33,176 bases of DNA from Paenirhizobium selenitireducens ATCC BAA-1503 (GCF_000518785.1 NZ_JAEG01000023.1:1-33176), one strand, 5' to 3'; shown: positions 5,489-13,852, counted from the stretch's first letter. A program made the numbers and translations. The notes: generated from the letters alone by a model not told the origin.

Positions 5489-7060
5489 TCACATCCCGCG
5501 AATGCGCGGTTCGCCGGTCCCCTCCAGCATCAGCGCCGTCAGCGCCCAGACGAGCGCGTCCAGGCGGTCCGGCGAGCGGCCGCCGGATAGCCCGTCCGGG
5601 CCGAAATCACACATCTGGTCCTCCAGCGCGACGAAGCGGGCGGCATGCACCACCCGGCCCTGCTCGTAGAGGGCGGCCACCGGTTCGGCCCGCAGATATT
5701 TGCCGCGCGTCGCCCGCACCATGCTCACCGGCAGGTTGGCTTCCACGCTCTTCAGCATGGCCGCCACCATGTCGCCGCCCTGGTTGACCTCGGCCACCAC
5801 CCGGTCCGCCTCGAAGCGGCGATAGGCATTGACCACGGCGCGTGCCCAATCGGCCGGGCTCCTGCCCTCGACAGAGCAGTCGGCCAGCACGGCGCCCCGG
5901 CCATTCTCCATCACCCCGGCCACGACGATGCCGCAGACCGAGGCCGGCCCGCTGCCGGCCGGCGGATCGACCGCCACGACGATGCGCCGCAGTGGCTCGA
6001 TCAGCCTCACCGTCAGCGCCTCCAGCCGGTCGCGTCTCCACAGCGCGTCCTCGCGGTCCTCGATCAGCTCGCCGCCGAGTTCCTGGCGCCCCAGCCGCGT
6101 GCCGCCATAGCGCCGCTCCAGCGCCATGATGAAACCGGGCGCCAGATGGGCGGCATTGTCGGCGGTCGACAGCCGCGTCACCACCGTCTCCGTGTCACCG
6201 ATCAGCCGCTTCAGCAGCGGCACGGCGCGCGGCGTGGTGGTCACCAGCTGGCGCGGCTGCTCGCCCAGCCGAAGCCCGAACTGCAGCATGTCGAAGGTCT
6301 CCTCGGCATGTTTCCATTTGGCCAGCTCGTCGCACCAGGCATAGTGAAACTGTGGCCCGCGCAGGCTTTCCGGGTCCTCCGACGAAAAGATCTGGGCGAT
6401 CGCCCCGTTTGGCCAGACGATCCGGCGCCGGGAAATCTCCACCTCCGGCCGCAGGCGCCGGGCAATCCTTGCAATGCCCGAGGCCCCGTCGATCATCACC
6501 TCGCGGGCATCGCCCAGCGTTTCGGCGACGAGCGCAATCCGCAGATCCGTGCGCGCGCCGGCGGCAAGCGCCAGCCCGTGCACCCATTCGGCCCCGGCCC
6601 GGGTCTTGCCCGATCCGCGCCCGCCCATGACGAGCCAGGTCGACCAGTCGCCCTTCGGAGGCCTCTGTTCCTCGCGGCCGGTGACCACCCAGCTGCGCCC
6701 GATGCGCCGGCTGGCGAGCAGACCGCGTTCGGCAACCAGGGCGGCAAGGTCTTTCTCCAGTGCCGCGGAAGTGGGATCGGCCGTGTCCGGTGCCTCGGCG
6801 ATCGGCGGCTCCGTGTCGCCAGGTGCGGTCGGCCGGTCGCCATCAGCCGCTGCAGCCATAACAGCCGGACCATCGAGCCCCGCCGCCCCGCTTTCATGAA
6901 GACTGGCGCCCAGCACACCGGTCAGCGACGTCCCGCAGTCGAGCGCAGCATGGGCACGCTCCTTCAAGGCCGTCTGCATGCCGTCCCCGAGCTCACCGAA
7001 AACCCGGCCGGCCTGTCTGCTCCGGCGCACGACGATCTTTGCCTCAGCCGCTTCCCGCAT
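5489..7060 (-). CDS. Phage/GTA terminase large subunit
   Basis: The protein is 523 aa. This is the ATP-driven DNA-packaging motor and nuclease. The ATPase half shows Walker A GGRGSGKTRAGAEW (146-159) and Walker B HYAWCDELAKW (239-249), with the coupling motif QLVTTTPRAVPLLKRL after it. The nuclease half begins at IVVAVDPPAGSGPAS (about 370), where the Asp is a metal ligand, and ends with SPDRLDALVWALTALM. The ATG at 7058-7060 overlaps the end of the upstream gene by 17 nt, which suggests coupled translation. The first 100 residues are an Ala/Pro/Thr-rich extension, longer than usual before the conserved LVAERGLLASRRIGRSWVV, so a start further inside is possible. The gene ends against a family III half repeat. 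Confidence 0.92.
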   Translation of the reverse strand: MREAAEAKIVVRRSRQAGRVFGELGDGMQTALKERAHAALDCGTSLTGVLGASLHESGAAGLDGPAVMAAAADGDRPTAPGDTEPPIAEAPDTADPTSAALEKDLAALVAERGLLASRRIGRSWVVTGREEQRPPKGDWSTWLVMGGRGSGKTRAGAEWVHGLALAAGARTDLRIALVAETLGDAREVMIDGASGIARIARRLRPEVEISRRRIVWPNGAIAQIFSSEDPESLRGPQFHYAWCDELAKWKHAEETFDMLQFGLRLGEQPRQLVTTTPRAVPLLKRLIGDTETVVTRLSTADNAAHLAPGFIMALERRYGGTRLGRQELGGELIEDREDALWRRDRLEALTVRLIEPLRRIVVAVDPPAGSGPASVCGIVVAGVMENGRGAVLADCSVEGRSPADWARAVVNAYRRFEADRVVAEVNQGGDMVAAMLKSVEANLPVSMVRATRGKYLRAEPVAALYEQGRVVHAARFVALEDQMCDFGPDGLSGGRSPDRLDALVWALTALMLEGTGEPRIRGM

Positions 7061-7607
7061 CAGGCGTCGATGCCGGCTCGATTGCCCCACCGATCCCCGC
7101 GGCGGCGGACCCTTCGGTGGCGTTCCGCCAGGCGGCGAGCCGGGCTTTCGCCCGAGCTTCGGCCTGGGCTTCGATGATGCGGAGCAGTTCTGCCGTGATC
7201 GCGTCTTCATCCTCGCCCTCGCCGCTTGCCAAGGCCGCGTCCCCGCGGTCGCGCGCCAGCTGGCGCTGCAGGCTGTCGATCTTTTCCAGCGTGCGCACGA
7301 TCAGCGCGATGGCGTCGGTCGCCGCCTTGGCATCGGCCCGCGCCGCCTTGGCGGCCGCCTCGTCGGCGCCGTCGATCAGCTTTTCGGCCGTGGCCCGCAG
7401 CTTGCGAAACAGCTCGAACTGCTCGCGCATCTCGGTCGTCAGGTCGTCGAGCAGCGCCGCCAGCCGATCGAGCGGCGACAGCGCGTCGGTGGATTTCACC
7501 TCGAGCCCCGCCGCATCCGCCGCGCCCAGGCGCTGCGGCCCACGCCACCCGTCCCCGCCGGGCGAAAAGCCCAGCAGAGCCAGGTCCATATCCTGTTCGT
7601 GATCCAT
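7044..7607 (-). CDS. Coiled-coil protein upstream of terminase, candidate small terminase
   Basis: The protein is 187 aa. The N-terminal 50 residues are acidic and glycine-rich (MDHEQDMDLALLGFSPGGDG). Residues about 50-165 are almost wholly helical, with heptad-like spacing (LDRLAALLDDLTTEMREQFE, LIVRTLEKIDSLQRQLARDR) and two A/K/D-rich helices. AGGAG lies 7 nt before the ATG at 7605-7607. It overlaps the large terminase gene, the place where a small terminase (DNA-recognition subunit, GTA g1 equivalent) is expected. I see no clear sequence motif proving that, so the function is inferred from position and helical character. Confidence 0.6.
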   Translation of the reverse strand: MDHEQDMDLALLGFSPGGDGWRGPQRLGAADAAGLEVKSTDALSPLDRLAALLDDLTTEMREQFELFRKLRATAEKLIDGADEAAAKAARADAKAATDAIALIVRTLEKIDSLQRQLARDRGDAALASGEGEDEDAITAELLRIIEAQAEARAKARLAAWRNATEGSAAAGIGGAIEPASTPDAGSG

Positions 7608-7639
7608 GACAATCTCCTCGCCTCGAGGCTTCGCTTCGT

Positions 7640-7716
7640 CTCTCCCCTGGAGGGAGAGACAGCAAAATCGAGGGCTTGGCCGACAGGCCAAACCTCAGAT
7701 TTTGCCAGTGAGGGGG
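7640..7716 (+). repeat. Family I double-hairpin repeat, copy H
   Basis: This copy has the GCAAAATC/GATTTTGC stem with an inner GAGG..TTGGCC-gaca-GGCCAA..CCTC hairpin. It sits just upstream of the small-terminase candidate and may mark the start of the phage operon. Confidence 0.85.
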
Positions 7717-7782
7717 TCCCTGAAGCTGCGGGGATGGCTCCCGCCACGGCCCGCCCCGATAGACGCACACCCCGCGCCCAAC

Positions 7783-7808
7783 AAAAAAGGCCCGGTTGCC
7801 CGAGCCTT
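7783..7808 (-). terminator. Minus-strand intrinsic terminator
   Basis: On the minus strand AAGGCTCGG-GCAA-CCGGGCCTT forms a 9-bp stem (one G-T pair) followed by a run of T. It would end transcripts coming from the right, either from the secreted protein gene at 8017-8367 or from a short RNA. Confidence 0.75.
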
Positions 7809-7907
7809 GACCAAAATCCCTGTGCCGGTCCCACCCGCCGAAGCCCCTCATCCTGAGGTGCCCGGCGCAGCCGGGCCTCGAAGGATCCGGCCGCAGTTTT
7901 CCGACTA
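7783..7907 (-). ncRNA. Candidate small RNA of about 120 nt
   Basis: A promoter-like pair lies on the minus strand: TTGACG (7943-7938), a 17-bp spacer and TAGGGT (7920-7915). About 100 bp downstream is the strong intrinsic terminator at 7783-7808, with no reading frame between. The transcript would include the half family III repeat at 7845-7890 as a hairpin. The terminator could instead belong to the secreted-protein gene. Confidence 0.35.
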
Positions 7908-8016
7908 TGCCTGAACCCTATCAAACGACCGTCACGTCGTCAAGGTATTTATTCCTATATTTCTGAATTTTTTCCTTTTGCCGCCATTGCGCCCTCAAAC
8001 AGCCCGAAGCCCCCCC

Positions 8017-8367
8017 TCACTGCGCGATCAGCGTCTTCTCCTTGCGCACCTTCAAGCCCATGGAAAGCTTGGCGCAGATCGGCAGGGTCTCGCCCTCCAG
8101 CACCGCGACGATCGAGCGGTTGGCCTCGGGGTCGCAGAACAGTTCGACCACCCCGTCGGGCAGGCAGTGGATCACCCGTTCGCGGCCGTCGGTGGTGCGG
8201 CGGATGAAGAAGTCGCGGCGGCGCTTGAAGTCGGGCGTGGTGTCGGAAAAGGCCTTCTCGCATTCGGCGAGCGAGCTTGCCGCCTTCTGGTAGAAGGCCG
8301 GTTCGCCGGCGAGCGCCAGCGCCGGCAGGCAAAGAAGGCCAAGCGAAGTCAGGATCAGTCGGCGCAT
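8017..8367 (-). CDS. Small secreted cysteine-containing protein, unknown function
   Basis: The protein is 116 aa. A clear signal peptide, MRRLILTSLGLLCLPALALAG, has a likely cleavage after ALA. The mature part carries four Cys (AECEKAF, IHCLPDG, FCDPEA, ICAKL), enough for two disulfides in the periplasm, and a charged middle KRRRDFFIRRTTDGRERV. I do not recognise a named family. It is transcribed alone, with 150 bp before the divergent sequences on its right and about 210 bp before the terminator at 7783-7808. Confidence 0.7.
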   Translation of the reverse strand: MRRLILTSLGLLCLPALALAGEPAFYQKAASSLAECEKAFSDTTPDFKRRRDFFIRRTTDGRERVIHCLPDGVVELFCDPEANRSIVAVLEGETLPICAKLSMGLKVRKEKTLIAQ

Positions 8368-8461
8368 CGGAGCAACTCCATGGGATTCGTCGAGCCACAG
8401 TCTAGCGCCGGCGGGCGTGCCGCGATACCGCCAAATCCGGTCCGATCCCGATCGGCACGGC

Positions 8462-8493
8462 AGCCTCTCCCCTCAAGCGGGGAGAGGTCCTGG
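8462..8493. repeat. CTCTCCCC..GGGGAGAG hairpin
   Basis: CCTCTCCCC-TCAAGC-GGGGAGAGG is a lone first-hairpin unit of the family I type without the long stem. It lies between the AhpD-like gene and the secreted protein gene and may act as the 3' hairpin of the former. Confidence 0.6.
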
Positions 8494-8515
8494 AGCAAAA
8501 GGCAAAGGGCCGTTC

Positions 8516-8866
8516 TTACTCGGCCGCCCCACCATACTGTTCCCAGGCCGTCATGGCGTCGCCGGCATACATCAGCGACGGGCCGCCGCCCATGTAGACC
8601 GCCATGCCAAGCGTTTCCTCGAACTCGGCGCGGGTGCAGCCGAGCTTGACCAGCGCCTCGGTGTGGAAGCCGATGCAGCCGTCGCAGCGGGTGGAAATGG
8701 CAATGCCGAGCGCCACCAGTTCCTTGGTCTTCTTGTCCAGCGCCCCATCCTTGCCGGCCGCCTGCGCCATGGCCGAAAAGCCGGCCATCACGTCAGGGAT
8801 ATCCTTGCGCAGGGTCCTGATACCGCTGGAGATCTGCTTGGTGATGTCGTGATAGTTCTTGGACAT
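8516..8866 (-). CDS. Carboxymuconolactone decarboxylase family (AhpD-like) protein
   Basis: The protein is 116 aa, matching the single-domain CMD/AhpD-like family. The redox motif STRCDGCIGFH (58-68) has C61, C64 and H68, the residues used by AhpD-type alkylhydroperoxidases. Upstream is KTKELVALGIAI, and downstream EALVKLGCTRAEFEETLGMAVYMGGGP, both typical. It probably reduces peroxides in the cytoplasm, though many members have no defined substrate. The ATG at 8864-8866 is preferred; a TTG 21 nt upstream is an alternative. An AT-rich palindrome at 8888-8909 lies just before it and may be the operator of a redox regulator. Confidence 0.88.
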   Translation of the reverse strand: MSKNYHDITKQISSGIRTLRKDIPDVMAGFSAMAQAAGKDGALDKKTKELVALGIAISTRCDGCIGFHTEALVKLGCTRAEFEETLGMAVYMGGGPSLMYAGDAMTAWEQYGGAAE

Positions 8867-8887
8867 GGGGGAGGCCTTCCGGTTCAA

Positions 8888-8909
8888 ACATATATATTCT
8901 CATATATGT
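8888..8909. promoter_or_regulatory. AT-rich inverted repeat upstream of the AhpD-like gene
   Basis: ACATATAT-ATTCTC-ATATATGT has perfect 8-bp half-sites around a 6-bp spacer. It sits 22 bp upstream of the start codon in an otherwise GC-rich region and is a likely repressor operator and/or -10 region. Confidence 0.5.
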
Positions 8910-8974
8910 ACGAAGCTCCGTAGATACGCAAGAACCAAGGCGACGAAAATCGAATACGCGGCCATCTGTCTGCG

Positions 8975-9945
8975 GCGCCGGTGTGGGACACCCTCTTCCC
9001 CCCCCAGCGGGGAGAAGTGCCGAGCGAATGCGAGGCGATGAGGGGGGCGATGAGGGGGGCGAAGCCATTGTATTCTCCGCGAAAGCCCCCTCATCCGGCG
9101 CTACGCGCCACCTTCTCCCCGCCGGGGAGAAGTGGGACGGACAGCGCCTGCCTTCCAAGACCAAAAAAGGGACGGGAGTCTCCGCCAGCCCACAGACAGG
9201 CTTCCGACAAGCAACTACGATCGCTCGACAATTCAGCTGCCGACCATGCGGCGCCGGTGTGGGACGCGCTCTTCTCCCCAGCCGGGAGAAGTGCCGAGCG
9301 AATGCGAGGCGATGAGGGGGGCGAAGCCATTGTATTCTCCGCGAAAGCCCCCTCATCCGGCGCTACGCGCCACCTTCTCCCCGCTGGGGAGAAGCGGGAC
9401 GGACAGCGCCTGCCCTCCAAGACAAAAAAAGGGGGAGTCTCCGCCCGGCCACAGACAGGCTTCCGACAAGCCACTACGATCGCTCGACAATTCAGCTGCC
9501 GGCCACGCGGCGCCGGTGTGGGACGCCCTCTTCTCCCCAGCGGGGAGAAGTGCCGAGTGAATGCGAGGCGATGAGGGGGCCAAGTGCGCCGCCATCAATT
9601 GGCTTCGCCCCCCCCCATCCCCCGCTACGCGCCACCTTCTCCCCGCCGGGGAGAAGCGGGACGGACAGCGCCTGCCCTCCAAGACCAAAAAAGGGGGAGT
9701 CTCCGCCCGGCCAAAGACAGGCTTCCGACAAGCCACTACGATCGCTCGACAATTCAGCTGCCGACCACGAGGCGCCGGTGTGGGACGCCCTCTTCTCCCC
9801 AGCGGGGAGAAGTGCCGAGTGAATGCGAGGCGATGAGGGGGCCAAGTGCGCCGCCATCAATTGGCTTCGCCCCCCTCATCCGGCGCTACGCGCCACCTTC
9901 TCCCCGCCGGGGAGAAGCGGGACGGACAGCGCCTGCCTTCCTAAA
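8975..9945 (+). repeat. Tandem array of about 260-bp units, 3.7 copies
   Basis: Units begin at 8975, 9251, 9510 and 9772 (GCGCCGGTGTGGGAC). Each contains a TTCTCCCC..GGGGAGAA hairpin, CCCCCTCATCCGGCGCTACGCGCCACC, a second TTCTCCCC..GGGGAGAA hairpin, an A-rich tract and TTCCGACAAGC..ACTACGATCGCTCGACAATTCAGCTGCC. The first unit carries a 12-bp internal duplication. The last unit is cut after the second hairpin and gives way to diverged sequence. No gene is present in this 1.1-kb gap; long frames in it only reflect the repeat. Confidence 0.9.
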
Positions 9946-9955
9946 CAAGAAGCAA

Positions 9956-9977
9956 GGCCGGGAGTCGCCTCCCGGCC
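9956..9977. terminator. Perfect hairpin beyond the copZ terminator
   Basis: GGCCGGGAG-TCGC-CTCCCGGCC forms a 9-bp stem with the same TCGC loop as the next hairpin. It is probably a second, backup terminator or a repeat unit. Confidence 0.5.
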
Positions 9978-9991
9978 CAGACCTTGCCGAC

Positions 9992-10026
9992 AAAAAAACA
10001 GCGGCCGGGGATCGCTCCCCGGCCGC
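9992..10026 (-). terminator. Intrinsic terminator of copZ
   Basis: On the minus strand an 11-bp perfect stem (10001-10011 with 10016-10026, 4-nt loop) is followed by a run of seven T (9992-9998). It lies 31 bp after the copZ stop. Confidence 0.85.
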
Positions 10027-10056
10027 CGGCCCCTTACCCCCCGGGACCCCACGCCG

Positions 10057-10263
10057 TCAGGCGCTTTTCCGGACCGGCGTATAGCCGGCCTCGCGTATCG
10101 CTTCCTCGGCTTTCGCCGCATCGCCCTCGACCGACACTTCATGCGCCTTCAGGTCGATCTTCACCGCCGCTCCCGGCAGCGCCTCGTCGAGCGCCCTGGT
10201 GATCGCCTTCTCGCAGTGGCCGCAGGTCATGTCCTCGACCTGAAACAGATTGGTCATGCTCAT
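10057..10263 (-). CDS. copZ: CopZ-like copper chaperone (heavy-metal-associated domain)
   Basis: The protein is 68 aa, a single HMA domain. It carries Cu(I) in the cytoplasm and hands it to the copper ATPase and regulator. The metal site is MTCGHCEKAI (12-21), with C14 and C17. The rest matches the ferredoxin-like HMA fold, ending EEAIREAGYTPV. Two starts are possible: ATG 10263 (MSMTNLF, AAAGGA 6 nt before) and ATG 10257. A CueR-type box with promoter (10301-10331) lies just upstream, so it has its own copper-induced transcript although it follows cueR on the same strand. A strong terminator follows. Confidence 0.93.
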   Translation of the reverse strand: MSMTNLFQVEDMTCGHCEKAITRALDEALPGAAVKIDLKAHEVSVEGDAAKAEEAIREAGYTPVRKSA

Positions 10264-10300
10264 TCCTTGTCCTTTCCTGGCAGACATTCGCGCCATACCC

Positions 10301-10331
10301 TTCTTGCACCTTTCCACCGTAGGAAGGTCAA
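10301..10331 (-). promoter_or_regulatory. CueR-type promoter of copZ
   Basis: On the minus strand TTGACC (10331-10326), a 19-bp spacer and CAAGAA (10306-10301) form a MerR-family promoter with the typical overlong spacer. The 21-bp dyad, ACCTTTCC-ACCGT-AGGAAGGT on the plus strand (10308-10328), has the same length and half-sites as the site before copA. Confidence 0.8.
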
Positions 10332-10353
10332 GGGGTAAATCGCGCGCCCCTGC

Positions 10354-10821
10354 TCAAGCCCGGCCCGCCACCCGCCGCAGCGCCCGGGGCGGCGAAGGCT
10401 CGGGCTCGCGCGCCGTCTTGCCGCCGGACAGATCGGCGAGAATCGGGCAGTTCGGCCGTTCGTCGCCATGGCAGCAGTCCGCCAGTTCGCGCAGCGTGCC
10501 CACCATGGCCTGCAGGCCGGCGATCTTCTCCTCCAGCTCGGCGATATGGTCGAGCGCCAGCTTCTTCACCTCGGCGCTGGTGCGCGCCTTGTCGGCCCAC
10601 AGCGTCAGCAGTTGTTCGGTCTCCTCGAGCGAGAAGCCGAGCGAGCGGGCGCGGCGCACGAATCGCAGCCGGTGTACCTCGTCCTCGCCATAGACGCGGT
10701 AATTGCTTGGCGTCCGGTGCGCCGGGCGCACCAGACCGATCTCCTCGTAATAGCGGATCATCTTCGACGAAACGCCCGAGGCCTCCGAGGCCTCGCCGAT
10801 GTTCATGCCGTCAGTCTTCAT
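10354..10821 (-). CDS. cueR: CueR, Cu(I)-responsive MerR-family regulator
   Basis: The protein is 155 aa. The N-terminal winged helix reads [26 protein letters not shown] (6-31), typical of CueR. A dimerisation coiled coil spans about 80-113, and the metal loop has C117 and C125 eight residues apart ([12 protein letters not shown]), as in E. coli CueR. An extra C116 is next to C117. The tail after residue 134 is Pro/Arg-rich and longer than usual. Its ATG overlaps the copA stop in an ATGA, so the two genes are translationally coupled. It would activate copA (and so itself) and copZ by untwisting the 19-bp-spaced promoters when it binds Cu(I). Confidence 0.93.
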   Translation of the reverse strand: MKTDGMNIGEASEASGVSSKMIRYYEEIGLVRPAHRTPSNYRVYGEDEVHRLRFVRRARSLGFSLEETEQLLTLWADKARTSAEVKKLALDHIAELEEKIAGLQAMVGTLRELADCCHGDERPNCPILADLSGGKTAREPEPSPPRALRRVAGRA

Positions 10822-13427
10822 CCTCTGGCCTCTTCACCTGGCCTCATTGCGGCCCCGGCGCTTCTGTCCTGCCCGCCAAGCTCGGTCACCCGAGTCCGTT
10901 TCAGGCGGAGCGCATTGGTCAGCACGAAGACGCTCGAAAGGCCCATGGCACCCGCGCCGACCATGGGCGACAGCAGAATGCCGAAACTCGGGTAAAGGAT
11001 GCCCGCCGCAACCGGGATCAGCAAGACGTTGTAGCCGAATGCCCAAAAAAGGTTCTGGCCGATATTGCGGATCACCGCGCGGCTGAGCTCGATGGCATGC
11101 AGCGCCGAGCCGAGATCGCCGCCGACCAGCACCACGTCGGCGCTTTCGATCGCCACGTCCGTGCCGGTGCCGATGGCAATGCCGGTATCGGCGCTGGCCA
11201 GCGCCGGCGCATCATTGATGCCGTCGCCGATGAAGGCGACCTTGCGGCCCTTCTCCTTCAGCGCGTTGATCACCGCGACCTTGCCGTCCGGCAGAACCTC
11301 GGCCACCACTTCGTCAATGCCGGTCGCGCGGCCGATCGCTTGCGCCGTCGCGCGGTTGTCGCCGGTCACCATGACGACGGAAAGACCCAGATCCTTCAAG
11401 GCCTTGATCGCCGCGATGCTGGTCTGCTTCAGCGGGTCGGAGACGGCCAGTGCCGCGGCAAGCCTGCCGTCGATCGCCACGTAGAGCGGCGTCTTGCCCT
11501 CGCCCGCCAGCCGACCCGCCACCTTGGCGAAGGGCGAAACGTCGAGCCCGAGCTTGACCATGTAGCGGTCGGCGCCGGCCGCAACCGTGCGGCCGGAAAC
11601 CGTGCCGGTGATGCCATAGCCGGCCAAAGCCTCCACGCCTTCGGCCGCGGCTATGGTCAGCCCCCGCGCCTCGGCGCCCTTGACGATCGCCTCGCCGACC
11701 GGGTGCTCCGAGCGGGCCTCCAGGCCAGCGGCGAGCGCCAGCACCTCGGCCTCGGCAAAGCCGTCGACCACCGCGACATCGGTCAGTTCCGGCCGGCCCT
11801 TGGTGATCGTGCCGGTCTTGTCCATCACCACGGTATCGACGTCGCGCAGCGTCTGCAGCGCCTCGCCCTTGCGGAACAGCACGCCGAGTTCGGCCGCCCT
11901 GCCCGTGCCGACCATGATCGAGGTCGGCGTGGCGAGCCCCATGGCGCAGGGGCAGGCGATGATCAGCACGGCCACCGCCGCGACCAGGCCATAGGTATAG
12001 GCCGGCTCCGGCCCGACGAAGAGCCAGACGAGGAAGGTCACTGCGGCGATCGCCATGACCGCCGGCACGAACCATGCCGTCACCCGGTCGACCATCATCT
12101 GGATCGGCAGCTTGGCGCCTTGCGCCTCGCCGACCATGCGGATGATCTGCGAAAGCATCATGTCGGCGCCGACCTTGTCGGCCCGGAAGCGGAACGAACC
12201 CTTGCCGTTGATCGTGCCGCCGATGACGATGGCGCCCTCTTCCTTCCCGACCGGCAGCGGTTCGCCGGAAATCATCGCCTCGTCGACATGCGAGGCGCCG
12301 TCGATCACGGTTCCGTCGACCGGAATGCGCTCGCCCGGCCGGATCACCACCACATCGCCGACCACCACGTCGCCCGCGGCAATGTCCAGCGTCCGCCCGT
12401 CGCGCTCGACGCGGGCGGTCTTGGCCTGCAGCCCGGCAAGCTTCCTGATCGCCGCGCCGGTGCGCCCCTTGGCGCGGGCTTCCAAGAGCCGCCCGAGCAG
12501 GATCAGCGTGACGATCACGGTCGCGGCTTCATAATAGACATAGCGCGCCTCGGCCGGCAGCACGGCCGGCGCAAAGGTCGTCACCAGCGAATAGAGATAG
12601 GCGGCCCCGGTGCCAATCGCCACCAGCGAATTCATGTCCGGCCCGCCGCGTAAGAGCGCCGGTACGCCCTTCATGAAGAAGCGCCGTCCGGGGCCGGCGA
12701 GCACTGCGGTCGCCAGCGCGAACTGGATGTAATTCAACAGGTTACCGGGAAAGAGATCCATCAGCGTGTGGTGCAGCGGCGGATAGAGATGGCTGCCCAT
12801 TTCCATGACGAAGAGCGGCAGTGTCAGAACCAGCGCGATCCAGAAGTCGCGCGTCAGCCGGCCGATCTCGCGTTCCTTGGCCTCTTCATGCGTGTCCGTC
12901 TCTCCGGCCTGCGCCTCCAGCTTCGCCTTGTAGCCGGCCCTCTCGACCGCCTTGACCATGGCCGGAACCGCCGCCTTGCCGCCGAGCACCGTCACCACCG
13001 CCTTGGCGGTGGCGAGATTGACCGAGGCCGTCTCGACCGCGGGCACGCTTTTCAGCGCCTTTTCCACCCGCGATACGCAGGACGCGCAGGTCATGTCTTC
13101 GATGTCGAGGATCACCGTCTCGGCCCTGGCCTCGTAACCCGCATCCTTCACCGCCTTGACCAGCGCCTCGGCGGAAAAGCCCGGCCCCGGCGTCACTGAC
13201 AGCGTCTCGGTGGCAAAATTGACCGCGCTCGCCTCCACGCCCGGCACCTTGGCCGCGGCCTTTTCCACCCGCTTGACGCAGGAGGCACAGGTCATACCCT
13301 CGACCGGCAGGATGATCGGCCTGAGCGCCGGCTGCTTTTCCGCCCCGCCGGCCCGTGCGCCCGCTGTCGCGTCCCCCGGCGCCGTGCCCGGCCCCTGCTC
13401 AAGATCGATCTTCGGCAGTTCGTTCAT
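10818..13427 (-). CDS. copA: Copper-exporting P1B-type ATPase CopA
   Basis: The protein is 869 aa. It pumps Cu(I) from the cytoplasm across the inner membrane. After a 38-residue disordered leader come two HMA domains with GMTCASC (C47, C50) and DMTCASC (C114, C117). Membrane helices follow from about 195. The actuator loop has the phosphatase motif SGEP (387-390), and the ion channel has CPC (492-494). The phosphorylation site is DKTGTITKG with D536, followed by the SEHPVGEA nucleotide-site motif and a [11 protein letters not shown] hinge. The ATG at 13425-13427 follows AGAGGTGATGAG. The gene is first in a copA-cueR operon behind a CueR box at 13548-13578. Confidence 0.96.
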   Translation of the reverse strand: MNELPKIDLEQGPGTAPGDATAGARAGGAEKQPALRPIILPVEGMTCASCVKRVEKAAAKVPGVEASAVNFATETLSVTPGPGFSAEALVKAVKDAGYEARAETVILDIEDMTCASCVSRVEKALKSVPAVETASVNLATAKAVVTVLGGKAAVPAMVKAVERAGYKAKLEAQAGETDTHEEAKEREIGRLTRDFWIALVLTLPLFVMEMGSHLYPPLHHTLMDLFPGNLLNYIQFALATAVLAGPGRRFFMKGVPALLRGGPDMNSLVAIGTGAAYLYSLVTTFAPAVLPAEARYVYYEAATVIVTLILLGRLLEARAKGRTGAAIRKLAGLQAKTARVERDGRTLDIAAGDVVVGDVVVIRPGERIPVDGTVIDGASHVDEAMISGEPLPVGKEEGAIVIGGTINGKGSFRFRADKVGADMMLSQIIRMVGEAQGAKLPIQMMVDRVTAWFVPAVMAIAAVTFLVWLFVGPEPAYTYGLVAAVAVLIIACPCAMGLATPTSIMVGTGRAAELGVLFRKGEALQTLRDVDTVVMDKTGTITKGRPELTDVAVVDGFAEAEVLALAAGLEARSEHPVGEAIVKGAEARGLTIAAAEGVEALAGYGITGTVSGRTVAAGADRYMVKLGLDVSPFAKVAGRLAGEGKTPLYVAIDGRLAAALAVSDPLKQTSIAAIKALKDLGLSVVMVTGDNRATAQAIGRATGIDEVVAEVLPDGKVAVINALKEKGRKVAFIGDGINDAPALASADTGIAIGTGTDVAIESADVVLVGGDLGSALHAIELSRAVIRNIGQNLFWAFGYNVLLIPVAAGILYPSFGILLSPMVGAGAMGLSSVFVLTNALRLKRTRVTELGGQDRSAGAAMRPGEEARG

Positions 13428-13547
13428 CTCATCACCTCTCGCCCGTGCCGGGCCTTGCGCCTGAATATAGGTCGCAAGAACCGCCAAAGCACGGAAAACC
13501 CGTTTCCTTCTCGCCCCGCGACCCATCCGGCCCAGACGACTTCCCCC

Positions 13548-13578
13548 TAGATGCACCTTCCCATCATGGGAGGGTCAA
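13548..13578 (-). promoter_or_regulatory. CueR-type promoter of copA-cueR
   Basis: On the minus strand TTGACC (13578-13573), a 19-bp spacer and CATCTA (13553-13548) form the promoter. The plus-strand dyad ACCTTCCC-ATCAT-GGGAGGGT (13555-13575) has one mismatch between half-sites. This is the classic MerR/CueR layout. Confidence 0.85.
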
Positions 13579-13585
13579 GGGGTGA

Positions 13586-13795
13586 CGGAGGGATTTTGTT
13601 TTGCGGCAACGGGCCGATGGGGCCGATTTTCGGCCGGTGACAAGGCGGCAAGTCCGGTGTTACGCCGCCCAACCCAGGGACTTGGCAAGTACGACGTCGC
13701 CAATGCACGTTTCCGGGGTGAATGCGCCGAACCTGACGGAAGCGAATTGCCAATCGTTGGAGCCCACCCCGGACCGAGAGGCGATGGTGGCGGAC
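13586..13795. other. Gap upstream of pemIK with no recognised gene
   Basis: About 210 bp between the copA promoter and the pemIK promoter. A minus-strand frame ending FTPETCIGDVVLAKSLGWAA (stop at about 13660) looks somewhat protein-like. It has no recognisable family and runs antisense to the antitoxin gene, so it is not called. Confidence 0.4.
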
Positions 13796-13824
13796 TTGTT
13801 GAGACGGAGGGACAATGTTATATA
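13796..13824 (+). promoter_or_regulatory. Promoter of pemIK
   Basis: TTGTTG (13796-13801), a 17-bp spacer and TATATA (13819-13824). The -10 overlaps the palindrome TTATATAA (13818-13825), a likely site for antitoxin autorepression. Confidence 0.55.
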
Positions 13825-13852
13825 AATGTTCGACATCAAGAGGATAAAACCA

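Noticed and set aside
5645..7177. 510-codon plus-strand frame antisense to the large terminase
   Set aside because: It is a high-GC shadow of the terminase, whose ATPase and nuclease motifs are intact on the other strand.
8975..9945. CRISPR array
   Set aside because: The whole 260-bp unit is repeated, including what would be spacers, and no cas genes are present; it is a tandem repeat.
10707..12653. 648-codon plus-strand frame antisense to copA
   Set aside because: It is a mirror frame of the highly conserved CopA; its His/Arg/Asp-rich protein has no domains and no ribosome site.
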